64,000 bases of DNA, from NCBI GenBank assembly GCA_020632885.1, contig JACKEQ010000005.1, positions 1 to 64,000 of the forward strand. Direction: 5' to 3'. The notes under the pieces were generated by a model. That model made no database searches. It saw nothing but the letters and a program-made list of their open reading frames with translations, and was not told the origin of the DNA. Below are positions 57,045 to 64,000 of this stretch, piece by piece. A program made the position numbers and the translations under genes. How positions within the stretch are numbered: position 1 is the stretch's first letter; every line of letters begins with the position of its first letter. The stretch comes from Alphaproteobacteria bacterium. GTDB lineage: Bacteria; Myxococcota_A; UBA796; GCA-2862545.

Positions 57045-57920
57045 TCAGCTCTCCCGGATCCACTCGATGACGCGGTCGCCACAGGTGAGCGTGACGTGCT
57101 CGCCCACCCAGAGGACCTCGGCGTCCGGCTCACCGTCCGCGGGGACCCCGAGGAACACCAGGAACCCCACCCCGCGGGGCGCGTGCGGGATCGCGCTGTC
57201 GAGCAGGGGCACGAGATCCACCTCGCCGCGCGTGCGGTACGTCATGGCGACCCCGTCCCGCTCCACCCGCACGAGGCCGTCCACGGTGCCGTCACCGAAG
57301 CCGAGCTGCGTGCGGACCCACCCGTCGTCGAGGTCCTCCTCCACCGTCGGCTGGACCTCGTCGGGCACCGGCCACGGCGCAGGGACCCGCCCAGCGGCGA
57401 TCTCCGCGAGCTCCTGCCGGCTGCAGACCTGCCGGAGGCGCGCCTCGGCGAGCTCCCCGACCCCCTCGGCCGTGGCGAGCTGCGCCAGCAGCCCGACGTT
57501 GCCGCGGATCAGGGGCACCGCGAGGGCCAGGGCCGTCCAGTCGTCCTCGCCCCAGGCGTTGGCGACGAGGTGCTGGGCGCCGAGCTCCTCGCGCTGCGTG
57601 CGCTCACCCCGCGGGTCCAGGTGGGCTCCGGTGAGCTCGCCCGTCGCGCGGACGCCGTCCAGCCAGTCCGCCAGCGAGCGCGCGAGCACGTCCGGCGCGT
57701 CGTCGTGGCGGAAGACCACAACGTGCCCCGCAATGGGACCGGCACGCACGAGCGCCACGAAGTCCCCGCCGGCGTCCTCCGCCAGCACGAGGGGGTCGAG
57801 GATGCCGGCCCAGGGGAACGCCTGCTCCACGAGGGCCATGGCGATGCCCTCGCCCTCCTCAGGCTCCACGGGGCGGGCGGCGCAGCCGAGGAGGAGCGTG
57901 TGGTCGTCGGGTGTGAGCAT
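57045..57920 (-). CDS. Hypothetical cytoplasmic protein, weakly SUKH-like
   Basis: 291 residues without leader or membrane helix. Residues about 25-75 (ALVEQAFPWAGILDPLVLAEDAGGDFVALV then GHVVVFRHDD) recall the SMI1/KNR4 (SUKH) pattern of a Trp-containing turn, 'GGDF' and a beta-strand ending 'xHDD', but the match is weak. The C-terminal half is acidic. SUKH proteins are often immunity proteins or regulators. Its ribosome site lies inside a 7-bp hairpin (separate entry). Nothing firm can be said on function. Confidence 0.5.
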   Translation of the reverse strand: MLTPDDHTLLLGCAARPVEPEEGEGIAMALVEQAFPWAGILDPLVLAEDAGGDFVALVRAGPIAGHVVVFRHDDAPDVLARSLADWLDGVRATGELTGAHLDPRGERTQREELGAQHLVANAWGEDDWTALALAVPLIRGNVGLLAQLATAEGVGELAEARLRQVCSRQELAEIAAGRVPAPWPVPDEVQPTVEEDLDDGWVRTQLGFGDGTVDGLVRVERDGVAMTYRTRGEVDLVPLLDSAIPHAPRGVGFLVFLGVPADGEPDAEVLWVGEHVTLTCGDRVIEWIRES

Positions 57921-57925
57921 GGTGG

Positions 57926-57944
57926 TCTCCGGGGCCGCCGGAGA
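57926..57944 (-). promoter_or_regulatory. Hairpin containing the ribosome binding site of the SUKH-like gene
   Basis: TCTCCGG (57926-57932) and CCGGAGA (57938-57944) are perfect complements with a 5-base loop. On the minus strand the GGAGA ribosome site is in the 3' arm, 6 bases before the ATG. Like the hairpin at 5568-5583 this could make translation conditional. Confidence 0.35.
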
Positions 57945-57963
57945 TACCCCGCGGCCGCGCGCG

Positions 57964-59148
57964 CTACCAGACGCCGGCGGTGAACCCGGGGCCCGCCCAG
58001 CGCGGGGCGGGCTGCGAGCGCCAGTCCGTCGGGCGGTCGGTGGGCGCCGTGGTCACGAGCGAGCCGACGTAGTCGCCCTCCGCGTAGATCCGGTCGATCT
58101 GCTTGCGGAGCCGGCGCACGTCCTCCGCGTTCACGACGCCGTTGCTCGTGGCCTGGTAGAGCTGCACGGTCACGCGGACCGGGAAGCGGTCGTCGCGCTC
58201 GATGGTCAGGCCCGCCAGTCCCTTGTACGGACCCTCGGTGTCCCCGTGGCCGATCACCGCCGTCTCCACGTCGCTGCTGCGGGACTCCTCGGCCATCGCC
58301 ATGGGCATGGGCGGCATGTCGTCGAGCATCCCGCCCCACCCCTTCCGCACCTGGGTCTTCACCTTCAGGGGCACCTGGGCCACGAGCACGGTGTTCAGGC
58401 CGTCTTCGCTCGCCGCCGTCACGCTGCCGTGGGTGCCGTCACCACCGGCCGCCTTGAAGTCGGAGAGGCGGGTGGCCGTGAAGGGGGCGCGCTGGCCCTC
58501 GTGGTCGAAGTACAGCACCTCGGACATGTACGAGCCGCTGTTGTCGACGATCTGCACGCTGGTGCCCTCGCGGGTGGCGACGATCGTGGCGACCGCCGGG
58601 TTCCCCTCGTACGACTGGTAGTTGTAGATGACCGGCGTGAAGGTGGCCTGGCCCTTCCGGGGCACCGGCAGGAACGCGGCCTGGGCGCTCACGAGCACGT
58701 GCTCGTCGCGCGCGTTCCACAGGGACCCACGGATCCGCCCGTCGTCGCTGGACAGGTAGCGCTCCGTGTTCTGGAGGACCTCGGCCAGCGACACCGACCG
58801 GGGCTCGCTGCCGTCCGCGTTCCCGACCCGCAGCCAGAACCGGTCGCTGCGCACGTCGGCCGTCTTGTCCGTGAAGTTGTCGAAGCGCATGACGGGCATG
58901 GGGTGCAGCTGGCCCACGTGGTCGCGCACGCCGATGGTCATGTCCGAGATGTTCGGGCCCACGGCGCTCCCGGTGTCCCGCCCGGTGTCCTCCCAGGTCA
59001 CGTTCATGAGCTCGAGGCCCTGGCCCTGCACGACCGCGCGGGCCTCCTCGTCCCACACCATCTGCTCCACCTTCGAGATGGCGGCCTCGTGGACCTCGTC
59101 GACGCGGGCGGCGTGGGTGGGGGCGGACAGGACGAGAAGGGCGAGCAT
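57964..59148 (-). CDS. Secreted protein of unknown function
   Basis: 394 residues. The ATG giving MLALLVLSAPTHAARVDE, with CTGGAGTC upstream, yields a signal peptide cleaved after THA. The mature protein has no Cys, is rich in Val/Arg/Asp, and has a central region with beta-sandwich-like strands (MTIGVRDHVGQLHPMPVMRFDNFTDKT, VSAQAAFLPVPRKGQATFTPVIYNYQSY). A Met/Pro patch (DDMPPMPMAMAEE) near 290 is unusual and could bind metal. A periplasmic or extracellular location is likely. Unrecognised family; the longer frame upstream is not supported. Divergent from the DUF3592-like gene. Confidence 0.6.
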   Translation of the reverse strand: MLALLVLSAPTHAARVDEVHEAAISKVEQMVWDEEARAVVQGQGLELMNVTWEDTGRDTGSAVGPNISDMTIGVRDHVGQLHPMPVMRFDNFTDKTADVRSDRFWLRVGNADGSEPRSVSLAEVLQNTERYLSSDDGRIRGSLWNARDEHVLVSAQAAFLPVPRKGQATFTPVIYNYQSYEGNPAVATIVATREGTSVQIVDNSGSYMSEVLYFDHEGQRAPFTATRLSDFKAAGGDGTHGSVTAASEDGLNTVLVAQVPLKVKTQVRKGWGGMLDDMPPMPMAMAEESRSSDVETAVIGHGDTEGPYKGLAGLTIERDDRFPVRVTVQLYQATSNGVVNAEDVRRLRKQIDRIYAEGDYVGSLVTTAPTDRPTDWRSQPAPRWAGPGFTAGVW

Positions 59149-59223
59149 GACGACTCCAGCGTGGTTTCGCACGCCGAACGGTGGTGTGGCAGGATCGCTT
59201 ACACCGAAGGAGCCCGACACCCC

Positions 59224-59973
59224 GTGTACCGCGTCCTGTTCTACGCCCTCCTCGTGATCTGGGCCCTCGCCGGCGGGCTCTGGGTGCTCTACACGCTGAA
59301 CCTCAGCCTGCGTTCGGAGTCCGTCGAGGGATGGCTCGAACGCGCGGAGGAGCACCAGCACACCGACTCCGACGGGAACCCGGACACGAGCTACGCCCTC
59401 TACTACGCGTTCGAGCACGACGGCCGGATGCACGAGGTGAAGGCCTTCTGGAACCGGGGCGAGAACAGCGTCCCGCCGCTCGGGACACGCGCGACGATCC
59501 TCGTGCCTCCGGGTGGCCCGCGACGCGCGGTCGTAGGCGGCATGGACCTCTGGACGTGCCCCGCGGCCTGCGGCGTGACGGCGTTCGCCCCGCTGGGGCT
59601 CTGGCTGCTGCTGGTGGGGATGGTGAAGACGAACCCGGAGGGCCTGGCGGGCGCGCTGGGGGGCATGGCCCCCGAGGTGTCGGGGCTGCTGCGCGACCAG
59701 GTGCTCCTCGCGAGCCTGAAGAAGCGGGCGGACGCGACGGTCGTGCGTGCCACCATCGTGTCGGTGAGCGAGGAGACTCCAGGCAACTGGGTGATCCTCG
59801 CCGAGGGCGGCGACCGGGTCTACGCGAGCAACCCCCTGCCCGGCGACCTGGGTCCGCACCTCGCGGACCGGGAGGTGGACATCTACGTCGATCCCGACGA
59901 CCCGGAGCGGTACGCGATCGACTTCCACGACCTCCTCATGGAGGCGGCCGGGAAGACCGGGCGGTCCACCTGA
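59224..59973 (+). CDS. Membrane protein with DUF3592-like domain
   Basis: 249 residues. Starts at a GTG; helix 1 at about 3-25 (VLFYALLVIWALAGGLWVLYTL), an outside domain of about 85 residues with YALYYAFEHDGRMHEVKAF and GTRATILVPPG resembling DUF3592, helix 2 at about 115-138, and a cytoplasmic second small beta domain with VVRATIVSVSEETPGNWVILAEGGDRVYASNPL. GGAG is found upstream at a rather long spacing. Gap of 16 bases to the flavoprotein gene downstream, so one transcript is likely. Confidence 0.6.
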   Translation: MYRVLFYALLVIWALAGGLWVLYTLNLSLRSESVEGWLERAEEHQHTDSDGNPDTSYALYYAFEHDGRMHEVKAFWNRGENSVPPLGTRATILVPPGGPRRAVVGGMDLWTCPAACGVTAFAPLGLWLLLVGMVKTNPEGLAGALGGMAPEVSGLLRDQVLLASLKKRADATVVRATIVSVSEETPGNWVILAEGGDRVYASNPLPGDLGPHLADREVDIYVDPDDPERYAIDFHDLLMEAAGKTGRST

Positions 59974-59989
59974 CGGGATAGAGGGCCGC

Positions 59990-61390
59990 ATGCAGCCCGT
60001 CACCGACCCCGAGATCCTCGCCGGCTACCTCACGGACGCGTCCAACGTCCAGGGGCGCGCCGACGGCCTCTTCCGCCCCACGTCCGCCGAAGAGGTCGCC
60101 GCCATCGTGCGCGAGGCGCAGTCCACACGCACGCCGCTCCTCGTCACGGCCGGGCAGACGTCGACCACCGCGGGCGCCGTGCCGATGGGCGGCTGGGTGC
60201 TGTCCACCGAGAACCTCTCGACCGTCCACACCATCGGGCGCGACACGGCCACGGCCGACGCCGGCGTGCTCCTCGGCGCCTTCCAGGACGCCATCGAGGC
60301 CACCGGCCGCTTCTACCCGCCGGACCCCACGTCCCGGTACGACTGCGCGCTCGGGGCGAGCATCGCGACGAACGCGAGCGGCGCGCGATCCTTCCGGTAC
60401 GGACCGACCCGCCCGTGGGTGGAGTCGGTGCAGGTGGTCCTCGCGAACGGCGATCTCACCGAGGTCGACCGCGGCACGCCGATCCCCGCTGGCTGGCCGG
60501 TGCCCCGGTGGCACGAGCCCCACGTGAAGACGGCAGCGGGCTACTACCCGGCGGACAACCTCCTCGATCTGCTCATCGGCTCCGAGGGCACGCTCGGGAT
60601 CCTCACCCGGGCGACCGTGCGGCTCACGGACCTCCCGGCCGCCGTGCACGGCATCGTCGCGTTCTTCCCCACCCGGGCGAGCGCGCTGGCCTTCGTGCGC
60701 ACGGCCCGGGCGGCCCAGCGCGCCGACTGCAACGGTCCGCTCTCGCCGCGGTGCCTCGAGTACCTCGACCGGAACTGCCTGGAGCTCGCAGGATCTCGCG
60801 TGGGCACCGTGCCCGACGGGGCTGCGGCAGCCCTGTTCTGCGAGCAGGAGATCCACGGCGACGAGGACGAGCACCTCCAGGCGTGGATGGACGCGCTGGA
60901 GGCCCACGGGGCCCTCGCCGACGACACCCTGCTCACGACCGACGATGCCGGGCGCGCCGAGCTGCACGCCTTCCGTCACGCCATCCCCGCCGGGATCAAC
61001 GAGATCGTCGTGCGCAACGGCATGCCCAAGGTCGGCACGGACCTCTCGGTCCCCGACGACGCGCTCGAGGCGATGTTCGATCTCTACGAGCAGGCCCCCG
61101 TCCGCTACGCCCTGTTCGGGCACGTCGGCGACAACCACCTGCACCTCAACCTGCTGCCGCGCACCGCCGCGGAGCTGGAGACCTGCAAGGCGTACTACGA
61201 CCGCCTCGCGGCCCGGGCGGTGGAGCTCGGGGGCAGCGTGTCCGCCGAGCACGGCATCGGGAAGCTCAAGCGCGCCCACCTGCGCACCCTCGTGGGCGAC
61301 GACGTGATCGCGCAGTTCCGACGCCTGAAGCAGCACGTCGATCCCGGATGGATCCTGGCGCGGGGGAACCTCGTGGAACCCACCCTGTAA
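59990..61390 (+). CDS. GlcD/D-lactate dehydrogenase-type FAD-binding oxidoreductase
   Basis: 466 residues. PCMH-type FAD domain: VTAGQTSTTAGAVPMGG (about 52-68), GASIATNASGARSFRYG (about 123-139) and LLIGSEGTLGILT. The C-terminal cap has GHVGDNHLHLNL and the family's EHGIGKLKR. Oxidises a 2-hydroxy acid such as glycolate or D-lactate and passes electrons to quinone or a partner; the substrate cannot be told. No Fe-S partner (GlcF) gene is next to it. TAGAGG lies 5 bases before the ATG. Followed after 109 bases by the ECF sigma gene if that begins at 61500. Confidence 0.93.
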   Translation: MQPVTDPEILAGYLTDASNVQGRADGLFRPTSAEEVAAIVREAQSTRTPLLVTAGQTSTTAGAVPMGGWVLSTENLSTVHTIGRDTATADAGVLLGAFQDAIEATGRFYPPDPTSRYDCALGASIATNASGARSFRYGPTRPWVESVQVVLANGDLTEVDRGTPIPAGWPVPRWHEPHVKTAAGYYPADNLLDLLIGSEGTLGILTRATVRLTDLPAAVHGIVAFFPTRASALAFVRTARAAQRADCNGPLSPRCLEYLDRNCLELAGSRVGTVPDGAAAALFCEQEIHGDEDEHLQAWMDALEAHGALADDTLLTTDDAGRAELHAFRHAIPAGINEIVVRNGMPKVGTDLSVPDDALEAMFDLYEQAPVRYALFGHVGDNHLHLNLLPRTAAELETCKAYYDRLAARAVELGGSVSAEHGIGKLKRAHLRTLVGDDVIAQFRRLKQHVDPGWILARGNLVEPTL

Positions 61391-61454
61391 GATGCGGTCC
61401 GACGAGACGTTGGACGGGCGAGTGAGCGAGAGGGAGTCAGCAGCAGTGCCTGCA

Positions 61455-61477
61455 CGCAGATCGGGACCCGATCTGCG
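61455..61477. promoter_or_regulatory. Perfect palindrome with 11-bp arms before the ECF sigma gene
   Basis: CGCAGATCGGG, one central A, CCCGATCTGCG. It lies 23 bases before the GTG at 61500, upstream of a GAGGAGG ribosome site. Arms this long are rare by chance. It may be a dimeric regulator operator or, in RNA, a 10-bp hairpin with 3-base loop that could end read-through from the flavoprotein gene or control sigma synthesis. Confidence 0.6.
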
Positions 61478-61499
61478 CTCCCCCGAGGAGGAACGCGCC

Positions 61500-62033
61500 G
61501 TGATCCAACGTCTGCAAGCCGGAGACCGGGCCGCCTTCGCCGAGCTGTACGGCTGGTACGGCGACCTGGTGTGGCGACAGGCCATCCTGCCGCGCCTCCC
61601 CAACCGGGAGCTCGCGGAGGACTGCCTGCGCGACACGTTCCGCACGGCCCTCGAGAAGATCGGGTCGTACGAGCACAAGGACCGCTCGATCTACTTCTGG
61701 CTCCACCGCATCGGGGTCAACAAGGCGATCGACGCACACCGCCGCCACAAGCGCGACAAGCGCCTCGAGGAGGCCGTCGTGGCCGAGGGGGTCGAGAGCG
61801 TCACCGCCACGGTCGCCCGTCCGGACCGGGGCCTCGAGATCGAGGAGACCGCCCGCATGGTGGCGGCCTCGCTGGCCATGCTCAACGAGCGCTACGCCAC
61901 CGCCCTCCGCCTGCGGCTCCTGGAGGACCGCCCGCGCGAGGAGTGCGCCAGCATCCTGGGCGTGAAGGTCGGCAACTTCGACGTCATCCTCCACCGTGCC
62001 ACCAAGGCCTTCCAGAAGGTGTTCCCCCCATGA
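61500..62033 (+). CDS. ECF-type RNA polymerase sigma factor
   Basis: 177 residues from the GTG. Region 2: LQAGDRAAFAELYGWYGDLVWRQAI, then LAEDCLRDTFRTALEKIGSY and IYFWLHRIGVNKAIDAHRRHKRDKRL; region 4: MLNERYATALRLRLLEDRPREECASILGVKVGNFDVILHRATKAFQKVF. I prefer this start over the in-frame ATG at 61392 because a GAGGAGG ribosome site stands 8 bases before it, and the segment 61392-61480 is full of codons rare here (TTG, CGA, AGG, AGA, TCA, GCA) and contains a perfect palindrome. The stop overlaps the next start (ATGA), typical of a sigma/anti-sigma pair. Confidence 0.85.
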   Translation: MIQRLQAGDRAAFAELYGWYGDLVWRQAILPRLPNRELAEDCLRDTFRTALEKIGSYEHKDRSIYFWLHRIGVNKAIDAHRRHKRDKRLEEAVVAEGVESVTATVARPDRGLEIEETARMVAASLAMLNERYATALRLRLLEDRPREECASILGVKVGNFDVILHRATKAFQKVFPP

Positions 62034-63304
62034 GCGAGCAGGAGCAGGCAGAAGCGCTCGCAGCCTGGCTCGAGCGCGGCGGACCCCCTCCGGAGGAGGG
62101 GCTGGACGAGGAGGTCGTGGAGGCGGTGATCGCCCTGCGACCCGAGCTCGCCGGCCCGGCCTCCGTCACGGCGGACGACATCCTGGCGGGCGTGCGGGAG
62201 GGTCCCCTGGCCCCGACCATGCCCGTGGGTGCCAGCGAGGGCGAGGTGCAGGCGGCACCCCGGGCCTCCAACCGGCCCTGGTACATCGCGCTGGTCGGGA
62301 TGGGCGGGGTCTCCGCCATGGGCCTGGCCGCCGCGATGCTGCTCACCTTCGGCGTGGTGCTGAACGCGAACGCACCTTCGCAGATGGAGGGCGCGGCCTC
62401 GCCGGTGGTGGCCGCGCGGCCCGCCGAGCAGGCCATGGAGAAGGCGGCCGACACCGGGCGGTTCGGTGGGCGGGCGTCCCCCGACAGGATGGCGAAGCCC
62501 AAGGCCTCCTCGCAGGTCGCCCGCTCGGCCCCCGCGGCGGCTCCGCGGCCCTCGCCCCGTCCGGCGCCCACGCCCATGGCGGTGCCCCTGCCGGAGGCGG
62601 AGCCCGCTGCCGACCTCGACGCCGTGGCGTTCGCCGACGAGTCGGACGACTTCGAGGACGGCGAGCTCGCCTCCGGAGAGCTCTCGGCCCGCAGGGGTAT
62701 GCAGCCCGCGAAGGGTGCGGCGAGCACGATCCCCGAGCTGTCCGATGCCGCTGGGAGCGGCGCGGGCCCCCGCCTGTCGTTGGACACCGAGGCCCAGCGC
62801 GAAGAGGCACCAGCTCCGCCGCCTCCGATGGCCCCGGTCGCGCAGGCCGCGAGCCGGGCGCCGGCCGCCGCGGACGATGCGTACGGGGGGATCGCCGCAG
62901 AGAGCGCGAAGGAGGACGAGAAGAAGCGCGAGCGCGCCGATCGTGACGAGCGACGCCGGCCCGCACGCAAGCAAACGGCGGAGGAGAGCGTGGGCGCCGG
63001 TGCGGCGGCGCCCGAAGCCCCGGCGGACGAGGCGTCCCTCGCGGCCTCCCAGGCCCAGCTCGCCCGACTCGGCACGGCGGGCGCGAGCCATCCCGACATC
63101 GACGCGGCACGTGCGGCCCTCGCGGCCGGAGACCCCGCCGCGGCAGCCGTGGCCTGTGAGCGCGGGCTGGCAGGCCTCACGGGGAACACCCGGGAGCGTC
63201 AGCTGCTCTACGCGCTCCTCGGCGACGCCCGGGCCGCTCTCGGCGACCCGGCGGGCGCACGGTCCGCGTGGGCCGCGGCCAACGCGATCCGCGGAGCGCG
63301 CTGA
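62030..63304 (+). CDS. Single-pass membrane protein, probable regulatory partner of the ECF sigma factor
   Basis: 424 residues. A cytoplasmic N-terminus of about 80 residues (short helical EEQAEALAAWLERGG and VEAVIALRPELAGP), one transmembrane helix at about 85-107 (YIALVGMGGVSAMGLAAAMLLTF), a long Ala/Pro-rich low-complexity stretch (about 108-330) with KKRERADRDERRR, and a C-terminal helical repeat (about 345-424; IDAARAALAAGDPAAAAVACERGLAGL) like a TPR. No zinc-type anti-sigma HXXXCXXC motif. The four-base overlap with the sigma gene and its topology suggest an unconventional anti-sigma factor sensing the envelope. Confidence 0.65.
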   Translation: MSEQEQAEALAAWLERGGPPPEEGLDEEVVEAVIALRPELAGPASVTADDILAGVREGPLAPTMPVGASEGEVQAAPRASNRPWYIALVGMGGVSAMGLAAAMLLTFGVVLNANAPSQMEGAASPVVAARPAEQAMEKAADTGRFGGRASPDRMAKPKASSQVARSAPAAAPRPSPRPAPTPMAVPLPEAEPAADLDAVAFADESDDFEDGELASGELSARRGMQPAKGAASTIPELSDAAGSGAGPRLSLDTEAQREEAPAPPPPMAPVAQAASRAPAAADDAYGGIAAESAKEDEKKRERADRDERRRPARKQTAEESVGAGAAAPEAPADEASLAASQAQLARLGTAGASHPDIDAARAALAAGDPAAAAVACERGLAGLTGNTRERQLLYALLGDARAALGDPAGARSAWAAANAIRGAR

Positions 63305-63339
63305 ACGGGGCAGACGGCCGCGCCGTGCTATGCAGGGGC

Positions 63340-64000
63340 ATGCCGTTCTCACCCCGCATCGCGCGTGCCCTCACCACCGTCCTCGGCGACTCCGGGATCC
63401 GCGACCGGGCCGAGCGTCTCCACTACGCCAACGCCGGCCATGGCTACGACGCGTTCGGGCTGAACCCCGAGTTCGTGGGCCTCGGCGAGGTCATCGGGAA
63501 GCTCGCCTACGAGAAGTACTTCCGGGTGCAGAGCTACGGCGCCGAGAACATCCCGTCATCGGGCCCCGGCATCCTCGCGGCCAACCACTCGGGAACGCTG
63601 CCCATGGACGGCGCGATGCTCTGGGTGGACGTCATCCGGCACACGAACCCGCCGCGCTGCAGCCGGGCGTTGGCGGACTACTTCGTGCCCAGCCTGCCCG
63701 TCGTCTCCACCCTCTTCGCGCGCTGCGGTGTGGTCGGCGGCAGCCGCGGCAACGCCCAGGCCCTGCTCGAGGCCGGCGAGCTGCTGATGATCTTCCCGGA
63801 GGGCGTGCCCGGCATCGGGAAGCCCTTCAGCGAGCGCTACCGCCTGCAGCACTGGACCAAGGGCCACTGCGAGCTCGCCATCCGCCACGGCGCTCCCGTG
63901 ATCCCGGTGGGCATCGTGGGCGCCGAGGAGCAGATGCCGCAGATCGCCCGGATCCCGGTGTCCGGTCCCATCCCGTACATCCCGATCCCGGCCACCCTGG
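63340..64000 (+). CDS. PlsC-like lysophospholipid acyltransferase, cut by the window end
   Basis: First 220 residues only; no stop before the window edge. Motif I NHSGTLPMDG (about 86-95), the variant seen in a bacterial PlsC branch in place of the usual HX4D spacing; then a motif resembling VVGGSRGNA (about 129); motif III FPEGVPGIGKP (about 151-161) and VIPVGIVGAEEQ (about 186). Transfers acyl groups to lysophosphatidate-like acceptors at the inner membrane. TATGCA stands 5 bases before the ATG and there is no ribosome site, so a leaderless mRNA is likely. Confidence 0.88.
   Translation, partial: MPFSPRIARALTTVLGDSGIRDRAERLHYANAGHGYDAFGLNPEFVGLGEVIGKLAYEKYFRVQSYGAENIPSSGPGILAANHSGTLPMDGAMLWVDVIRHTNPPRCSRALADYFVPSLPVVSTLFARCGVVGGSRGNAQALLEAGELLMIFPEGVPGIGKPFSERYRLQHWTKGHCELAIRHGAPVIPVGIVGAEEQMPQIARIPVSGPIPYIPIPATL

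Noticed and set aside
61392..62033. ECF sigma factor starting at the ATG at 61392
   Set aside because: That segment uses codons rare in this genome, has a perfect palindrome and no ribosome site, whereas GTG 61500 has GAGGAGG. It cannot be fully excluded because SPEEER before it looks coding.

Overview
The window is about 70 percent G+C and densely coded on both strands. About 55 genes are separated by gaps that are almost all under 200 bases, and I saw no rRNA, tRNA, CRISPR array, transposase or phage gene. The surface proteins point to a Myxococcota (former Deltaproteobacteria) genome, probably an uncultured or environmental lineage. They include Asp-rich (DTDAD)n lipoproteins, MopE-like Asp/Cys metal-binding repeats, a C-terminal Gly/Cys + hydrophobic + Arg sorting tail of the MYXO-CTERM type, a Ser/Thr kinase fused to an AAA ATPase and TPRs, a TIGR02996-type protein, and many secreted or lipid-anchored orphans. 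I cannot name a genus.

Layout. 0-8 kb: a fatty acid hydroxylase, a SKI2-like helicase with a DUF3516-like tail, a tail-anchored TerB-like protein, a cytochrome P450 and an MscS channel. 8-14 kb: secreted or membrane orphans and a 1174-residue kinase/ATPase/TPR signalling protein. 14.1-16.7 kb: a tight four-gene operon with an MNIO (DUF692) enzyme and its DUF2063 partner, but no recognisable Cys-rich precursor peptide. 16.75-18.0 kb: a compositionally odd secreted SHOCT-like gene bounded by 37-bp direct repeats. 18-25.6 kb: a duplicated-domain lipoprotein, a VOC protein, rsgA behind a candidate leader-peptide/attenuator, an acyl-CoA carboxylase carboxyltransferase, a large TIGR02996 protein and two small exported proteins.

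25.6-36.3 kb is a surface-protein region. It holds a STAND-type winged-helix regulator followed by a beta-helix lipoprotein and, convergent to these, a 1505-residue MYXO-CTERM protein and a smaller protein sharing one of its modules. Three long Asp-repeat tracts lie here, one on the + strand and two on the - strand. 36.4-41.2 kb: a four-gene minus-strand operon of unknown purpose (M50-like HELGH membrane protein, apparent pseudokinase, zinc-ribbon/TerB-like protein, MoxR ATPase). 41-45.3 kb: a SprT/DUF2786 protein, envelope orphans, a MaoC dehydratase and an RNase HI with a novel-looking N-terminal domain.

45.3-54.9 kb is an export region. A MarR regulator is divergent from an RND tripartite pump (adaptor, pump, TolC-like channel), and a MacA/MacB-type ABC exporter with a split MacB and no channel of its own converges on it. 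54.9-64 kb: a persulfide dioxygenase-rhodanese fusion behind a textbook sigma-54 promoter, TesB thioesterase, exported orphans, a GlcD-type flavoprotein, an ECF sigma factor with a co-encoded membrane partner behind a perfect 11-bp-arm palindrome, and the start of a PlsC-type acyltransferase cut by the window end.

Many genes without a Shine-Dalgarno (SD) sequence carry a TAnnnT-like box 5-6 bases before the start codon, which suggests leaderless transcripts. Function calls come from recognising motifs by eye; no database search was run.
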